Translations under genes and position numbers: made by a program
The notes under the pieces: generated by a model
Told to the model about the DNA's origin: nothing
The model's input: only the letters and a program-made list of their open reading frames with translations
The model's database searches: none
Shown: positions 24,900-31,110 of the stretch, one piece after another
How the letters are laid out: every line of letters starts with the position of its first letter
Numbering within the stretch: position 1 is the stretch's first letter
Source: Chitinophagaceae bacterium
GTDB taxonomy: Bacteria; Bacteroidota; Bacteroidia; Chitinophagales; Chitinophagaceae
Assembly (NCBI GenBank): GCA_947455215.1
Contig: CANGNA010000035.1
Coordinates: forward strand, 1 to 42,842
DNA: 42,842 bases
Direction: 5' to 3'

Positions 24900-26723
24900 A
24901 TGGCACGCAGGCGGCATAGTGAGCAGGGAGAAGAATCTCCTAAGGTAAAATTCAGTAAAGAGGCCTTTAAAGAGGCACTGGTCATATTTAAATATTTGAA
25001 ACCCTATCGTGGGGTGTTTATTGCCGGGCTCATTTTCATAGGGCTATCCAGCGGCACTACCATGGCCTTCCCATACCTGCTGAAGCAACTGGTAGACAGT
25101 GCCCACGGCATTACCAACGTTAAGTTCAGCATGTCCAGCGGAAACATTGCCCTTACCATGATAGCTGTGCTCAGCGTGCAGATGGTGTTCTCGTTCCTGC
25201 GCGTATACCTGTTCACCTATGTGGGCGAGAATGCCGTGGCCGATATGCGCAAAGAGATATACCAGCGCCTGCTGATGATGCCCATAGATTTTTATGGACA
25301 GCACCGGGTAGGGGAGTTATCCAGCCGCATTACTGCCGATGTATCGCAGATAGAGGATGCGGTGACCACCGTTTTTGCCGAGATACTGCGCGGCATACTC
25401 ACCCTGATTATCGGCATCAGCCTGATATTTTACATCAGTCCTAAGATGACCCTGCTCATGCTGTCGGTGGTGCCGCTGCTGATAGTGATAGCCCTGGTAT
25501 TTGGTAAGCAGGTGCGCAAGCTATCTAAACAAGGGCAGGACAAGCTCGCCGATTCCGGCATCATAGTGCAAGAGACATTACAGGGCATCAGTAATGTTAA
25601 GGCTTTTGCTAATGAGTGGTACGAGGTGAAGCGCTATAACAGCACCATGTCCGATATGGTGCGCCTGGCCATAAAAAGCGGTAAGATAAGGGGCCTGTTC
25701 ATCTCGTTCCTCATGTTCAGCATATTTGGTGCTATTGTTTTGGTGGTATGGTATGGTACAGGGCTCATGCAGCAAAACCTGCTCTCGTTTGGCGATCTTA
25801 CCGCTTTTGTCATCTATACTGCATTTGTTGGCGGCTCTATGGCTGGGTTTGCCGACCTGTATAGCCAGTTGCAGAAGACCCTCGGTGCCACTCAGCGCGT
25901 ACGTGAGTTATTAAGAGAAACCGTTGAAGATGTGTCACTTGAGCAGCATCAGCTCAATGAAGAATTTAAGTTAAAAGGTAGCGTCTCCATCCGCAATATT
26001 GCCTTCAGCTACCCATCGCGGAAGAACATGCAGATATTAAAAGATGTAAGTATAGAAGCCGGGGCCGGGCAGCAGATAGCCATTGTGGGGCCGAGCGGTG
26101 CTGGTAAGAGTACCATTGTATCGCTGCTGCTGCGCTTCTTCGATATAGATGCAGGAAAGATACTATTTGATGGCAAGGATGCCGCCGGCATACCGCTCAC
26201 ACAGCTGCGCAGCCAGATGGCCCTGGTGCCACAGGACATACTGCTATTTGGCGGCACCATATACGAGAATATTGCATACGGCAAGCCCGATGCTACCCGC
26301 GAAGAGGTAATGGAAGCATCCCGCAAAGCCAACGCGTTCGACTTCATTACCAGCTTCCCCGAAGGGTTTGAGACAGTGGTAGGGGAGCGCGGCATCAAAC
26401 TATCGGGAGGGCAGCGACAGCGCATAGCCATAGCCAGGGCTATATTAAAAGATCCTGTTATCCTCTTACTCGATGAGGCCACCTCTGCCCTCGACTCGGA
26501 GTCGGAAGCACTGGTACAGGACGCACTCACCAACCTGATGCGCAACCGTACATCGTTCGTCATCGCCCACAGGCTGTCTACGATACGCAATGCAGATAAG
26601 ATAATTGTAATGGAAGATGGCATGGTGAAGGAGCAGGGTACGCATTTTGAGTTATTGGAAATAGAGGATGGACTATACCGCAGCCTGAACAAGCTGCAGA
26701 TGGTGAACGAGCAGCATAACTGA
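24900..26723 (+). CDS. ABC exporter (MsbA/multidrug type half-transporter)
   Basis: 607 residues: an N-terminal transmembrane domain with six helices (about 30-320) fused to an ATPase domain (about 360-600). Walker A GPSGAGKST is at 397-405, the Q loop at VPQDILLFGG, signature LSGGQ at 501-505, Walker B ILLLDEATSALD with Asp525/Glu526, and the H-loop His557 in IAHRLST. Homodimers of this class flip lipids or export drugs or peptides from the inner membrane; the substrate cannot be told from sequence. The first residues (ARRRHSEQGEESP) look like a translated intergenic repeat rather than conserved protein. A strong terminator follows. No accessory gene adjoins it. Confidence 0.93.
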   Translation: MARRRHSEQGEESPKVKFSKEAFKEALVIFKYLKPYRGVFIAGLIFIGLSSGTTMAFPYLLKQLVDSAHGITNVKFSMSSGNIALTMIAVLSVQMVFSFLRVYLFTYVGENAVADMRKEIYQRLLMMPIDFYGQHRVGELSSRITADVSQIEDAVTTVFAEILRGILTLIIGISLIFYISPKMTLLMLSVVPLLIVIALVFGKQVRKLSKQGQDKLADSGIIVQETLQGISNVKAFANEWYEVKRYNSTMSDMVRLAIKSGKIRGLFISFLMFSIFGAIVLVVWYGTGLMQQNLLSFGDLTAFVIYTAFVGGSMAGFADLYSQLQKTLGATQRVRELLRETVEDVSLEQHQLNEEFKLKGSVSIRNIAFSYPSRKNMQILKDVSIEAGAGQQIAIVGPSGAGKSTIVSLLLRFFDIDAGKILFDGKDAAGIPLTQLRSQMALVPQDILLFGGTIYENIAYGKPDATREEVMEASRKANAFDFITSFPEGFETVVGERGIKLSGGQRQRIAIARAILKDPVILLLDEATSALDSESEALVQDALTNLMRNRTSFVIAHRLSTIRNADKIIVMEDGMVKEQGTHFELLEIEDGLYRSLNKLQMVNEQHN

Positions 26724-26745
26724 TCTATTGCGTTGTCTCAACATC

Positions 26746-26778
26746 GGCCGGAATTGCTGCAATTCCGGCCATTTTTTT
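26746..26778 (+). terminator. Intrinsic terminator of the ABC exporter gene
   Basis: Perfect 11-base arms GGCCGGAATTG / CAATTCCGGCC, 3-base loop, then seven T residues, 22 bases after the stop. Confidence 0.93.
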
Positions 26779-26795
26779 GCCTGATATATTAGATA

Positions 26796-26925
26796 ACTGG
26801 TCGAAGCGTCGCGCTTCGTCCTGAACAACGGCAAGCGTCGCGCTTGCGTAACCACATAGCAAAAACATTTGTCGAAAGCGGGGCGCCTGCTAAACTGCCG
26901 GACGAAGCGGGACGCTTCGACCAGT
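26796..26925. repeat. Nested palindromic intergenic element type 1, copy A
   Basis: 130 bases bounded by inverted ends ACTGGTCGAAGCG / CGCTTCGACCAGT. Each outer arm is itself a hairpin (GAAGCG-TCG-CGCTTC on the left, GAAGCG-GGA-CGCTTC on the right); inside lies a second hairpin, GCAAGCG-TCG-CGCTTGC at 26831-26847, and a degenerate counterpart at about 26876-26890. A second copy with the same order is at 28036-28159. There is no reading frame inside. Confidence 0.88.
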
Positions 26926-27013
26926 GCTCCAGGAATAAAATGCATAATGGTGTTTCTTTTGTTTCCGAATGTGGCAAATAGCTGCTATATTTATCGCCAA
27001 ATAAAAGTAGCAT

Positions 27014-27787
27014 ATGAGCATTAAAAGGCTGTTGCTTGCCCTGTTGGTCATTACTTCTCTTGGTAGCTGTTCTAAGTTTACCCAGGTGGTGTATGTATCG
27101 CCATCGAGCAGCGACATACAGAGCGTGAACCATTTTTACCAGTACGAGAACGACGATGTGAAGGTGGTATATTGGTTTTGGGCCGAGCATGGTGTCATGT
27201 CTTTCCTGTTTTACAATAAGACCGACAGGCCGATATATGTAGACTGGAAGAAGAGCGCCATGATCAACAATGGTAAGCGCATGAGCTATTATACTAATAA
27301 GTATGCAAGCAACTACCTGTCTTACGGCACCCAATATGGCCTGGACTGGCTGGATGTATTCAACGAATACTATTCTAACCACAACGACAATATGAAGCTG
27401 AGCCGTGCATCGCTGGTAAAAGGGGAGCGCGTTACCTTCATTCCACCGCATTCTTATATTACCCAGGCTTTCTACAACCTGACGGCCAATATCTACTTCG
27501 ACGTTACCGACCGCAATACCGAGCCGGAAGTGATCAATTTCTGCGATGTGTATGTGAGCCGCAGCAATAAGGAGATCGGTTTCCGTAACTATGTTACCTA
27601 TTCGTTCTCTGAAGATAACGAGGCTGCTGAGCGCCATGTGGATAATGAGTTCCACCTGAACAAAGTGGTGACCATGGATAACAGGTATTTCGAATACAAA
27701 GACCTGGACGGCTACCGCGCCAACGATTGGGAGCGCCCATCGCGCTTCTACATCAAGGAGCTCCGCTGGCAGGACGTATATAAATAA
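27014..27787 (+). CDS. Lipoprotein of unknown function
   Basis: 257 residues with a lipoprotein signal: MSIKRLLLALLVITSLGSC, lipidated Cys19, followed by SKFTQ. The rest is mixed alpha/beta, very rich in Tyr, Asn and Asp (NHFYQYENDDVKVVYWFW, MSYYTNKYASNYLSYG, VFNEYYSNHNDN), without cysteine clusters or catalytic motifs that I recognise. Segments such as FLFYNKTDRPIYVDWKKSAM and GERVTFIPPHSYITQAF recall small immunoglobulin-like domains of Bacteroidota cell-envelope proteins, but this is not a firm family assignment. TATATTTA at 26986-26993 could be its -7 element, with a TTTG 24 bases upstream. Its own terminator follows at once. Confidence 0.82.
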   Translation: MSIKRLLLALLVITSLGSCSKFTQVVYVSPSSSDIQSVNHFYQYENDDVKVVYWFWAEHGVMSFLFYNKTDRPIYVDWKKSAMINNGKRMSYYTNKYASNYLSYGTQYGLDWLDVFNEYYSNHNDNMKLSRASLVKGERVTFIPPHSYITQAFYNLTANIYFDVTDRNTEPEVINFCDVYVSRSNKEIGFRNYVTYSFSEDNEAAERHVDNEFHLNKVVTMDNRYFEYKDLDGYRANDWERPSRFYIKELRWQDVYK

Positions 27788-27794
27788 TGGATAG

Positions 27795-27823
27795 CGCAGA
27801 TCGGTAAACGGTCTGCGTTTTTT
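27795..27823 (+). terminator. Intrinsic terminator after the lipoprotein gene
   Basis: Stem CGCAGATCG / CGGTCTGCG (one T-G pair), 5-base loop GTAAA, six T residues. It lies 8 bases after the stop. Confidence 0.88.
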
Positions 27824-27839
27824 CTTTAAATAACAAGCT

Positions 27840-28001
27840 ATGAGACTATATATAGGATTTCTGTTCTTCATTTTATACCTGTGTTGGGTGGTGTACCGTT
27901 TGTTCATCAAAAAGGATATGCGCCAGCACCTTACCGACCTCTATGCCCTTACCTTCTTTATAGCCATTTGGCTGGGTATTTACTATTATATCTTTCTGTA
28001 G
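27840..28001 (+). CDS. Very small two-helix membrane protein
   Basis: 53 residues, ATG at 27840, TAG at 27999-28001. Two hydrophobic helices (YIGFLFFILYLCWVVY and ALTFFIAIWLGIYYYIFL) flank a short charged loop (RLFIKKDMRQHLTD), so it should span the inner membrane as a hairpin. It begins 17 bases after the terminator of the lipoprotein gene and ends just before hairpin-forming repeat sequence. No family is recognised; the clear coding character (charged loop between two hydrophobic blocks, no rare codons) supports a real gene. Confidence 0.65.
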   Translation: MRLYIGFLFFILYLCWVVYRLFIKKDMRQHLTDLYALTFFIAIWLGIYYYIFL

Positions 28002-28003
28002 CC

Positions 28004-28021
28004 GTCGGGTTGAAACCCGAC
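28004..28021. repeat. Small hairpin repeat
   Basis: GTCGGGT-TGAA-ACCCGAC, immediately after the small membrane gene and before repeat copy B. It shares its loop type (NGRA) with hairpins at 29370-29418 and 42607-42613. Confidence 0.6.
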
Positions 28022-28035
28022 GCTATTATAACTAA

Positions 28036-28159
28036 ACTGGTCGAAGCGTCCCGCTTCGTCCTGATCCAATGCAAGCGTCCCGCTTGCAATACAAATAATT
28101 TTTTTACGCAAGCGGGACGCTTGCCCTAATGTAGGACGAAGCGGGACGCTTCGACCAGT
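28036..28159. repeat. Nested palindromic intergenic element type 1, copy B
   Basis: 124 bases with the same ends as copy A (ACTGGTCGAAGCG / CGCTTCGACCAGT). Outer hairpins are GAAGCG-TCC-CGCTTC and GAAGCG-GGA-CGCTTC; inner hairpins GCAAGCG-TCC-CGCTTGC (28071-28087) and GCAAGCG-GGA-CGCTTGC (28108-28124) are complete, so this copy is better preserved than copy A. The centre is an A/T-rich spacer. Confidence 0.9.
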
Positions 28160-28268
28160 AGCCCAGTAGCTTATGGAATAACTATTGTGTTACGGTATCA
28201 GTATTTGAATCGTTAAAATAAATACAACGCTTTTGCGTTATTGATACATGTAACCAAATTTTATAGCT

Positions 28269-28430
28269 ATGCTCCCTACAAAGCCGGTTATTAAAAAGCA
28301 GCTGAAATTCGTTTTTGTCGAACTGTTGCTCGTGTACCTGGTGGTCATCATCCTTATGGTGGCATCGTGCCATCGTACGGGTACCACCGTTAACAAGCTG
28401 TCTCACACGCGGGTAGCTGCGCATCGGTAG
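28269..28430 (+). CDS. Possible very small membrane-anchored protein
   Basis: 53 residues, ATG at 28269, TAG at 28428-28430. A basic start (MLPTKPVIKKQLK) leads into one hydrophobic helix (FVFVELLLVYLVVIILMVAS) and a short basic tail that begins SCHRTGTT. The helix followed by SC could be a lipoprotein-like anchor or a simple single-pass segment. The frame lies in an otherwise empty 370-base space before the Rieske gene. Coding evidence is limited to composition; it may be spurious. Confidence 0.42.
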   Translation: MLPTKPVIKKQLKFVFVELLLVYLVVIILMVASCHRTGTTVNKLSHTRVAAHR

Positions 28431-28531
28431 TTTCCTGTGTATCTCTTTTCATTCGCCACAATCTTTGGGTGTAGGTTGCAATATTGCAGTAGCTTCATAA
28501 GTTATTGACACTGAACAACTGAAACGAAACA

Positions 28532-28948
28532 ATGGAACGGAGAGACTTTTTGAAGAATACCCTTGCCGTGTGTGGCCTGGCAGCATTACCTATAGCTGTA
28601 ATAGAAAGCTGTAAGAAGACCAGCTATTCCGGCCCCAGCAATGTAGATTTTACCCTCGATCTCACCAATTCGGCCAATACTGCGCTGAATACCGTAGGCG
28701 GAGCGGTGATAGCCAATGGGGTTATCGTTATCCGCAAGAGCAGCACCAGCTTTGTGGCCTTTTCTGCTACCTGCACGCACGAGGGCTGCACGGTAGGGTA
28801 TAATGCCAGCAGCACCAATATTGTGTGCCCATGTCACAATGGTACCTTTTCCAGCACCAATGGTTCGGTCATCAGCGGGCCGCCGCCATCATCGCTCAGC
28901 AGCTATACCGCTACGCTCAACGGCAATACCGTTACCGTAAAATCTTAA
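28532..28948 (+). CDS. Rieske [2Fe-2S] lipoprotein
   Basis: 138 residues. The N terminus carries a twin-arginine-like ERRDFLKNT and a hydrophobic stretch ending VIESC, so export by Tat and lipid attachment at Cys27 are likely. The Rieske fold at about 40-135 has both cluster loops: CTHEGC (ligands Cys81, His83) and CPCHNGTF (ligands Cys99, His102), with Cys86 and Cys101 able to form the usual disulfide. The short, stand-alone form resembles small Rieske proteins of Bacteroidota rather than the bc1 subunit, and no cytochrome gene is nearby. It should act as a one-electron carrier in the periplasm; the partner is unknown. Confidence 0.92.
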   Translation: MERRDFLKNTLAVCGLAALPIAVIESCKKTSYSGPSNVDFTLDLTNSANTALNTVGGAVIANGVIVIRKSSTSFVAFSATCTHEGCTVGYNASSTNIVCPCHNGTFSSTNGSVISGPPPSSLSSYTATLNGNTVTVKS

Positions 28949-28976
28949 TTTAATTCAGCTTCCCGGCTGTGCGTGA

Positions 28977-28995
28977 TACATGCAAAATGCATGTA
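28977..28995. repeat. Short perfect inverted repeat after the Rieske gene
   Basis: TACATGCA-AAA-TGCATGTA, 28 bases after the stop, without a T run. Confidence 0.6.
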
Positions 28996-29029
28996 CTACC
29001 TACGTGTGCCTATGCAGGTTTTGCGGTTT

Positions 29030-29070
29030 CTGCCGGTTTTTATTTTTTGCAAGTTGCCGGCAGTTTTATT
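29030..29070 (+). terminator. Hairpin with T-rich tail, shared with 41.6 kb
   Basis: CTGCCGG (29030-29036) and CCGGCAG (29057-29063) flank a 20-base A/T loop; TTTTATTTT follows on the plus strand. It could end the Rieske transcript. The same hairpin, with a different loop, follows the related small gene at 41663, so it may belong to that gene unit and act on the minus strand. Confidence 0.6.
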
Positions 29071-29099
29071 TTAGGTGGAGGTACTTAGACCATTGATAA

Positions 29100-29234
29100 T
29101 TAGCCACATAATAATATTGTATTTTTTCTTCTTTCTGCATATGTGGCAGAAATGCGCAGTTTTTCTGCCGGTGGTAGTGGGGCAGCCGGCGTGGCTTTTA
29201 GGGGAGGAAAGGGCGGATGATTTGTGTTTTTCAT
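29100..29234 (-). CDS. Small conserved protein, copy 1 of a two-copy gene unit
   Basis: 44 residues, ATG at 29234-29232, stop at 29100. A Pro-rich first half (HPPFPPLKATPAAPLPP) is followed by a basic helix-like second half, AEKLRISATYAERRKNTI. A related 40-residue protein at 41663-41785 aligns without gaps over EKL...KNTI with 10 of 17 residues identical, while the first halves differ. Both genes share an identical upstream block, the same 21-base promoter spacer and a 3' hairpin, which makes a real gene more likely than chance. The start lies about 20 bases after the expected transcription start. Function unknown; size and basic charge would fit a nucleic-acid-binding or regulatory peptide (inference). 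Confidence 0.6.
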   Translation of the reverse strand: MKNTNHPPFPPLKATPAAPLPPAEKLRISATYAERRKNTILLCG

Positions 29235-29261
29235 AGTAAGAAAAAAGGGTTTTGTGAGGGG

Positions 29262-29311
29262 CAAATGTACGATGCCGGAGTACCCGTTTCCAAATAAAGA
29301 TATACACATAT
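29262..29311 (-). promoter_or_regulatory. Promoter and conserved upstream block of small gene copy 1
   Basis: On the minus strand TTTG (29294-29291), a 21-base spacer and TACATTTG (29269-29262) form a full Bacteroidota promoter. The 24 bases at 29288-29311, covering the -33 element and 17 bases upstream, are identical to 41855-41878. Confidence 0.8.
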
Positions 29312-29313
29312 AT

Positions 29314-29334
29314 AATGGCTCAATGGCTGCATAG
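29314..29334. repeat. AATGGCTC-type short tandem words
   Basis: AATGGCTCAATGGCTGCAT is the reverse complement of the AGCCATT words also found at 19836-19876 and 39806-39845. Confidence 0.45.
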
Positions 29335-29369
29335 GTGGATAGCTATGTTTGTAAGCACCATGTTGGTTT

Positions 29370-29418
29370 CGGGAGTCAGGAGACTCCCGGCCGGGAAGGA
29401 CGTAGTCGGGAGACTACG
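29370..29418. repeat. Twin hairpins with similar loops
   Basis: CGGGAGTC-AGGA-GACTCCCG (29370-29389) and CGTAGTC-GGGA-GACTACG (29401-29418). The inner AGTC...GACT and the purine loop are shared while the outer stem bases differ. They lie between small gene copy 1 and the AT-rich segment. No coding frame. Confidence 0.7.
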
Positions 29419-29511
29419 CCCAGCAGTGGGTTAGAAGTTTATTTTGACGCGGTACGTGATGTTATATATTTCAGGCATACATTTACATTAGGGGTATTTT
29501 AGGAATTCACA

Positions 29512-29570
29512 AAATTTTATTGAGTAAACTTTACTAAAATTTAAAAACTTTTTGTTCCTTTGTATGGAAC
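29512..29570. promoter_or_regulatory. Dyad-rich A/T segment upstream of the AT-rich gene pair
   Basis: AGTAAA-C-TTTACT (29523-29535) is a perfect 13-base dyad, itself flanked by AAATTTTA / AAAATTT; GTTCC...GGAAC (29554-29558, 29566-29570) follows. These could be operator sites for the genes at 29658 and 30032. No exact TAnnTTTG box is present. Confidence 0.4.
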
Positions 29571-29657
29571 ACACTAATTTATCAGGTAGGTGCATTGGCA
29601 AATAATGTTGGGCACAATTTTAGCAGGTAGAGTTATAACTGCAAAAACTTTCTACAT

Positions 29658-30032
29658 ATGAAACACACTAGCGCAAGCCTTGAAGTTGTTAAAGACGGAA
29701 CATCTTTTTCAATTAACGTAATTATGCCGGTATGGCATAAAGAAGTAAATGATGCTGTAAAAGTTGAAATGCCTCTTTTGGGCTTATCTAATTATGCATC
29801 TAATGAAAATGAAATACAGACTGCGGTAGATGAAACAGTATTATGTTTTTGTATTGCAGCTCAAAAGTACGGGAAGGGGATTGATGCCGAATTGAATAAA
29901 ATGGGATGGAGTAATTATGCAAATAGCACTTTAGAGTTCGATGCATATGAGGAAAATGACGTTATGGAAAGCATTATGAATACCGGAGACCAATACGTTA
30001 ATTCACTTGAACTAGAAGAAGCATTTGCATAA
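29658..30032 (+). CDS. Unknown protein a of the AT-rich gene pair
   Basis: 124 residues, acidic overall, cytoplasmic (no signal or membrane segment). Predicted layout is a short beta region (SLEVVKDGTSFSINVIMPVW), a segment VKVEMPLLGLSNYASNENEI, then a helix QTAVDETVLCFCIAAQKYG. The order strand-strand-helix with an EAL-like helix loosely recalls HicB/partial RNase H antitoxins, but the family motifs are not there, so I do not assign it. The codon use is much more A/T rich than in neighbouring regions (29761-29820 holds only 18 G/C in 60). Its TAA overlaps the next ATG (TAATG), so both proteins are translationally coupled and probably work together. Confidence 0.7.
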   Translation: MKHTSASLEVVKDGTSFSINVIMPVWHKEVNDAVKVEMPLLGLSNYASNENEIQTAVDETVLCFCIAAQKYGKGIDAELNKMGWSNYANSTLEFDAYEENDVMESIMNTGDQYVNSLELEEAFA

Positions 30033-30346
30033 TGGACACATTTTATCCTACCATTTCAACAGATTACTTGATCGAAAAAATATCAAATTGCCCGCAAGTA
30101 ATACAAGGCAGCCATAAAAAAATAGGGAAAACAAATATGTTTGTCTTAGATGGGCCTCAGGCTATATCTAAGCGAATAATATTGATCAGAGATGTAGAAG
30201 AAGGACAGGTATATTACGATCAAGCAACCTCTGTAGCAGCTAAACTTCGTTTTTTAGGAGATTTAATCAAGTGGCTTGAAGATAATAGGAACTGGAAGGA
30301 AGGTGCATTTATCGTGCCTAAAGAAGAAACTCAAGAAGTAAAATAA
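30032..30346 (+). CDS. Unknown protein b of the AT-rich gene pair
   Basis: 104 residues starting within the stop of the preceding gene (TAATG at 30030-30034). It has an N-terminal helix (TDYLIEKISNCPQVIQ), a lysine-rich stretch (SHKKIGKTNMFVLDG), strands (KRIILIRDVEEGQVYYDQ) and a C-terminal helix (VAAKLRFLGDLIKWLEDN) with a charged tail. No domain is recognised. The two-gene arrangement with tight coupling, small size and a private terminator resembles toxin-antitoxin or small phage-accessory modules, but nothing in the sequence proves this. The terminator stem overlaps the stop codon. Confidence 0.7.
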   Translation: MDTFYPTISTDYLIEKISNCPQVIQGSHKKIGKTNMFVLDGPQAISKRIILIRDVEEGQVYYDQATSVAAKLRFLGDLIKWLEDNRNWKEGAFIVPKEETQEVK

Positions 30347-30371
30347 GCCACCGCTTGGTGGCTTTTCTTTT
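30345..30371 (+). terminator. Intrinsic terminator of the AT-rich gene pair
   Basis: AAGCCACC-GCTT-GGTGGCTT with TTTTCTTTT; the stem begins inside the stop codon of protein b. Confidence 0.93.
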
Positions 30372-30405
30372 GCCTCGCAAATCGGCTCAGCGTCGAATAA
30401 ATATT

Positions 30406-30666
30406 TTAAATGGGGGGTGTGTAAATAGATATCGACCTTACAAATTCAATAAACTCTTCTTTAGTTATTTCGTCACTACGCAATTGCTGAAATTTCTCGT
30501 TTACTAAATTATTATATTCTCTGCATTCTTGACTTGTGTCTTCACGTTGTGATTTGATGGACAACACTTCAAGTGAATAGGGGACTTCAAAAATATACTT
30601 TTCATTGCAATGCGGGCATTCTATGCCTTTGAATATTATGTCGGCGGAATGTTTATCTATTTTCAT
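30406..30666 (-). CDS. Small protein with one CPHC zinc-knuckle-like motif
   Basis: 86 residues from the ATG at 30666. GIECPHCNEKYIFEVP near residue 15 has a single CxxC that could bind metal in a dimer or be the remnant of a zinc ribbon; the rest is charged helix (EYNNLVNEKFQQLRSDEITK, EEFIEFVRSISIY), where the last part resembles a short SHOCT-like helix. Longer starts exist: ATG at 30723 would add 19 mainly hydrophobic residues and lies right after a -7 box. The chosen start avoids translating a strong hairpin. It is A/T rich like its neighbours. Function unknown. Confidence 0.58.
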   Translation of the reverse strand: MKIDKHSADIIFKGIECPHCNEKYIFEVPYSLEVLSIKSQREDTSQECREYNNLVNEKFQQLRSDEITKEEFIEFVRSISIYTPPI

Positions 30667-30689
30667 ATGCTGTATTACAAGACAAACAT

Positions 30690-30720
30690 AATAAAAAAAC
30701 TCACCAATTACGGTGAGTTT
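30690..30720 (-). terminator. Terminator-like hairpin in the leader of the CPHC gene
   Basis: AAACTCACC-(6-base loop)-GGTGAGTTT, followed on the minus strand by TTTTTTT. It lies between the only nearby minus-strand -7 box (30743-30736) and the ATG at 30666, so it could be an attenuator; it could also end a transcript from the minus-strand gene at 31083. Confidence 0.7.
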
Positions 30721-30735
30721 CATACATTTAAGGTG

Positions 30736-30743
30736 CAAAACTA
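30736..30743 (-). promoter_or_regulatory. -7 element (TAGTTTTG) before the CPHC gene
   Basis: Exact TAnnTTTG on the minus strand; no -33 TTG is visible at the usual distance. It overlaps the short space (90 bases) between two divergent small genes. Confidence 0.45.
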
Positions 30744-30755
30744 AAATGTAATTAT

Positions 30756-30956
30756 ATGACTGGTAACGAACTATTTGATGCTGTAATAAAAGAAGGCAAC
30801 TTGCCTTCAAACTTTCCTTTTATACAAGGTAAATTTCAATCGGGATGTCAAAAAATAATTGATGATAACCCGCAAGCAGAATCCAAGGAAGATTTGATTA
30901 AAATAGCTAAATACGTATTAAATCTCCTTAGTAAGTTTCCGGCGTCTGAGATTTAG
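30756..30956 (+). CDS. Small unknown protein of the AT-rich segment
   Basis: 66 residues. It begins MTGNELFDAVIKEGNLPSN and continues with two likely helices (CQKIIDDNPQAESKEDLIKI, AKYVLNLLSKF); it is neutral to acidic and cytoplasmic. No family is recognised. Its last 29 bases overlap, on the opposite strand, the end of the next small gene (30928-31083). A hairpin with a T run at 31111 may end its transcript. Confidence 0.55.
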   Translation: MTGNELFDAVIKEGNLPSNFPFIQGKFQSGCQKIIDDNPQAESKEDLIKIAKYVLNLLSKFPASEI

Positions 30957-31083
30957 GCGCATTTGCAATTTCTTGCAACATGGTTTCTATTTCAGCTTTT
31001 ATTTGCATTTTCTGTTGTTCATCAGGGATGCCGTAAACAACTACGTTACAAATAATCTTGTCGATATCAATCGCATATTTCAT
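30928..31083 (-). CDS. Small unknown protein, convergent and overlapping
   Basis: 51 residues, ATG at 31083-31081, TAA at 30930-30928. Sequence begins MKYAIDIDKIICNVVVYGIP and continues as a charged helix (DEQQKMQIKAEIETMLQEIA) with a polar tail. Its composition is that of a folded small protein. It overlaps the end of the plus-strand gene by 29 bases, so the two transcripts share complementary 3' ends. No family is recognised. Confidence 0.5.
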   Translation of the reverse strand: MKYAIDIDKIICNVVVYGIPDEQQKMQIKAEIETMLQEIANAPKSQTPETY

Positions 31084-31110
31084 ATAATAGATTTTTATAT
31101 TTTAATCTTG

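Noticed and set aside
26789-27910. Long open frame on the minus strand (373 codons)
   Set aside because: It is antisense to the lipoprotein gene and runs through palindromic repeat copy A; the plus-strand gene has a lipobox and terminator, while the antisense product has no protein-like order.
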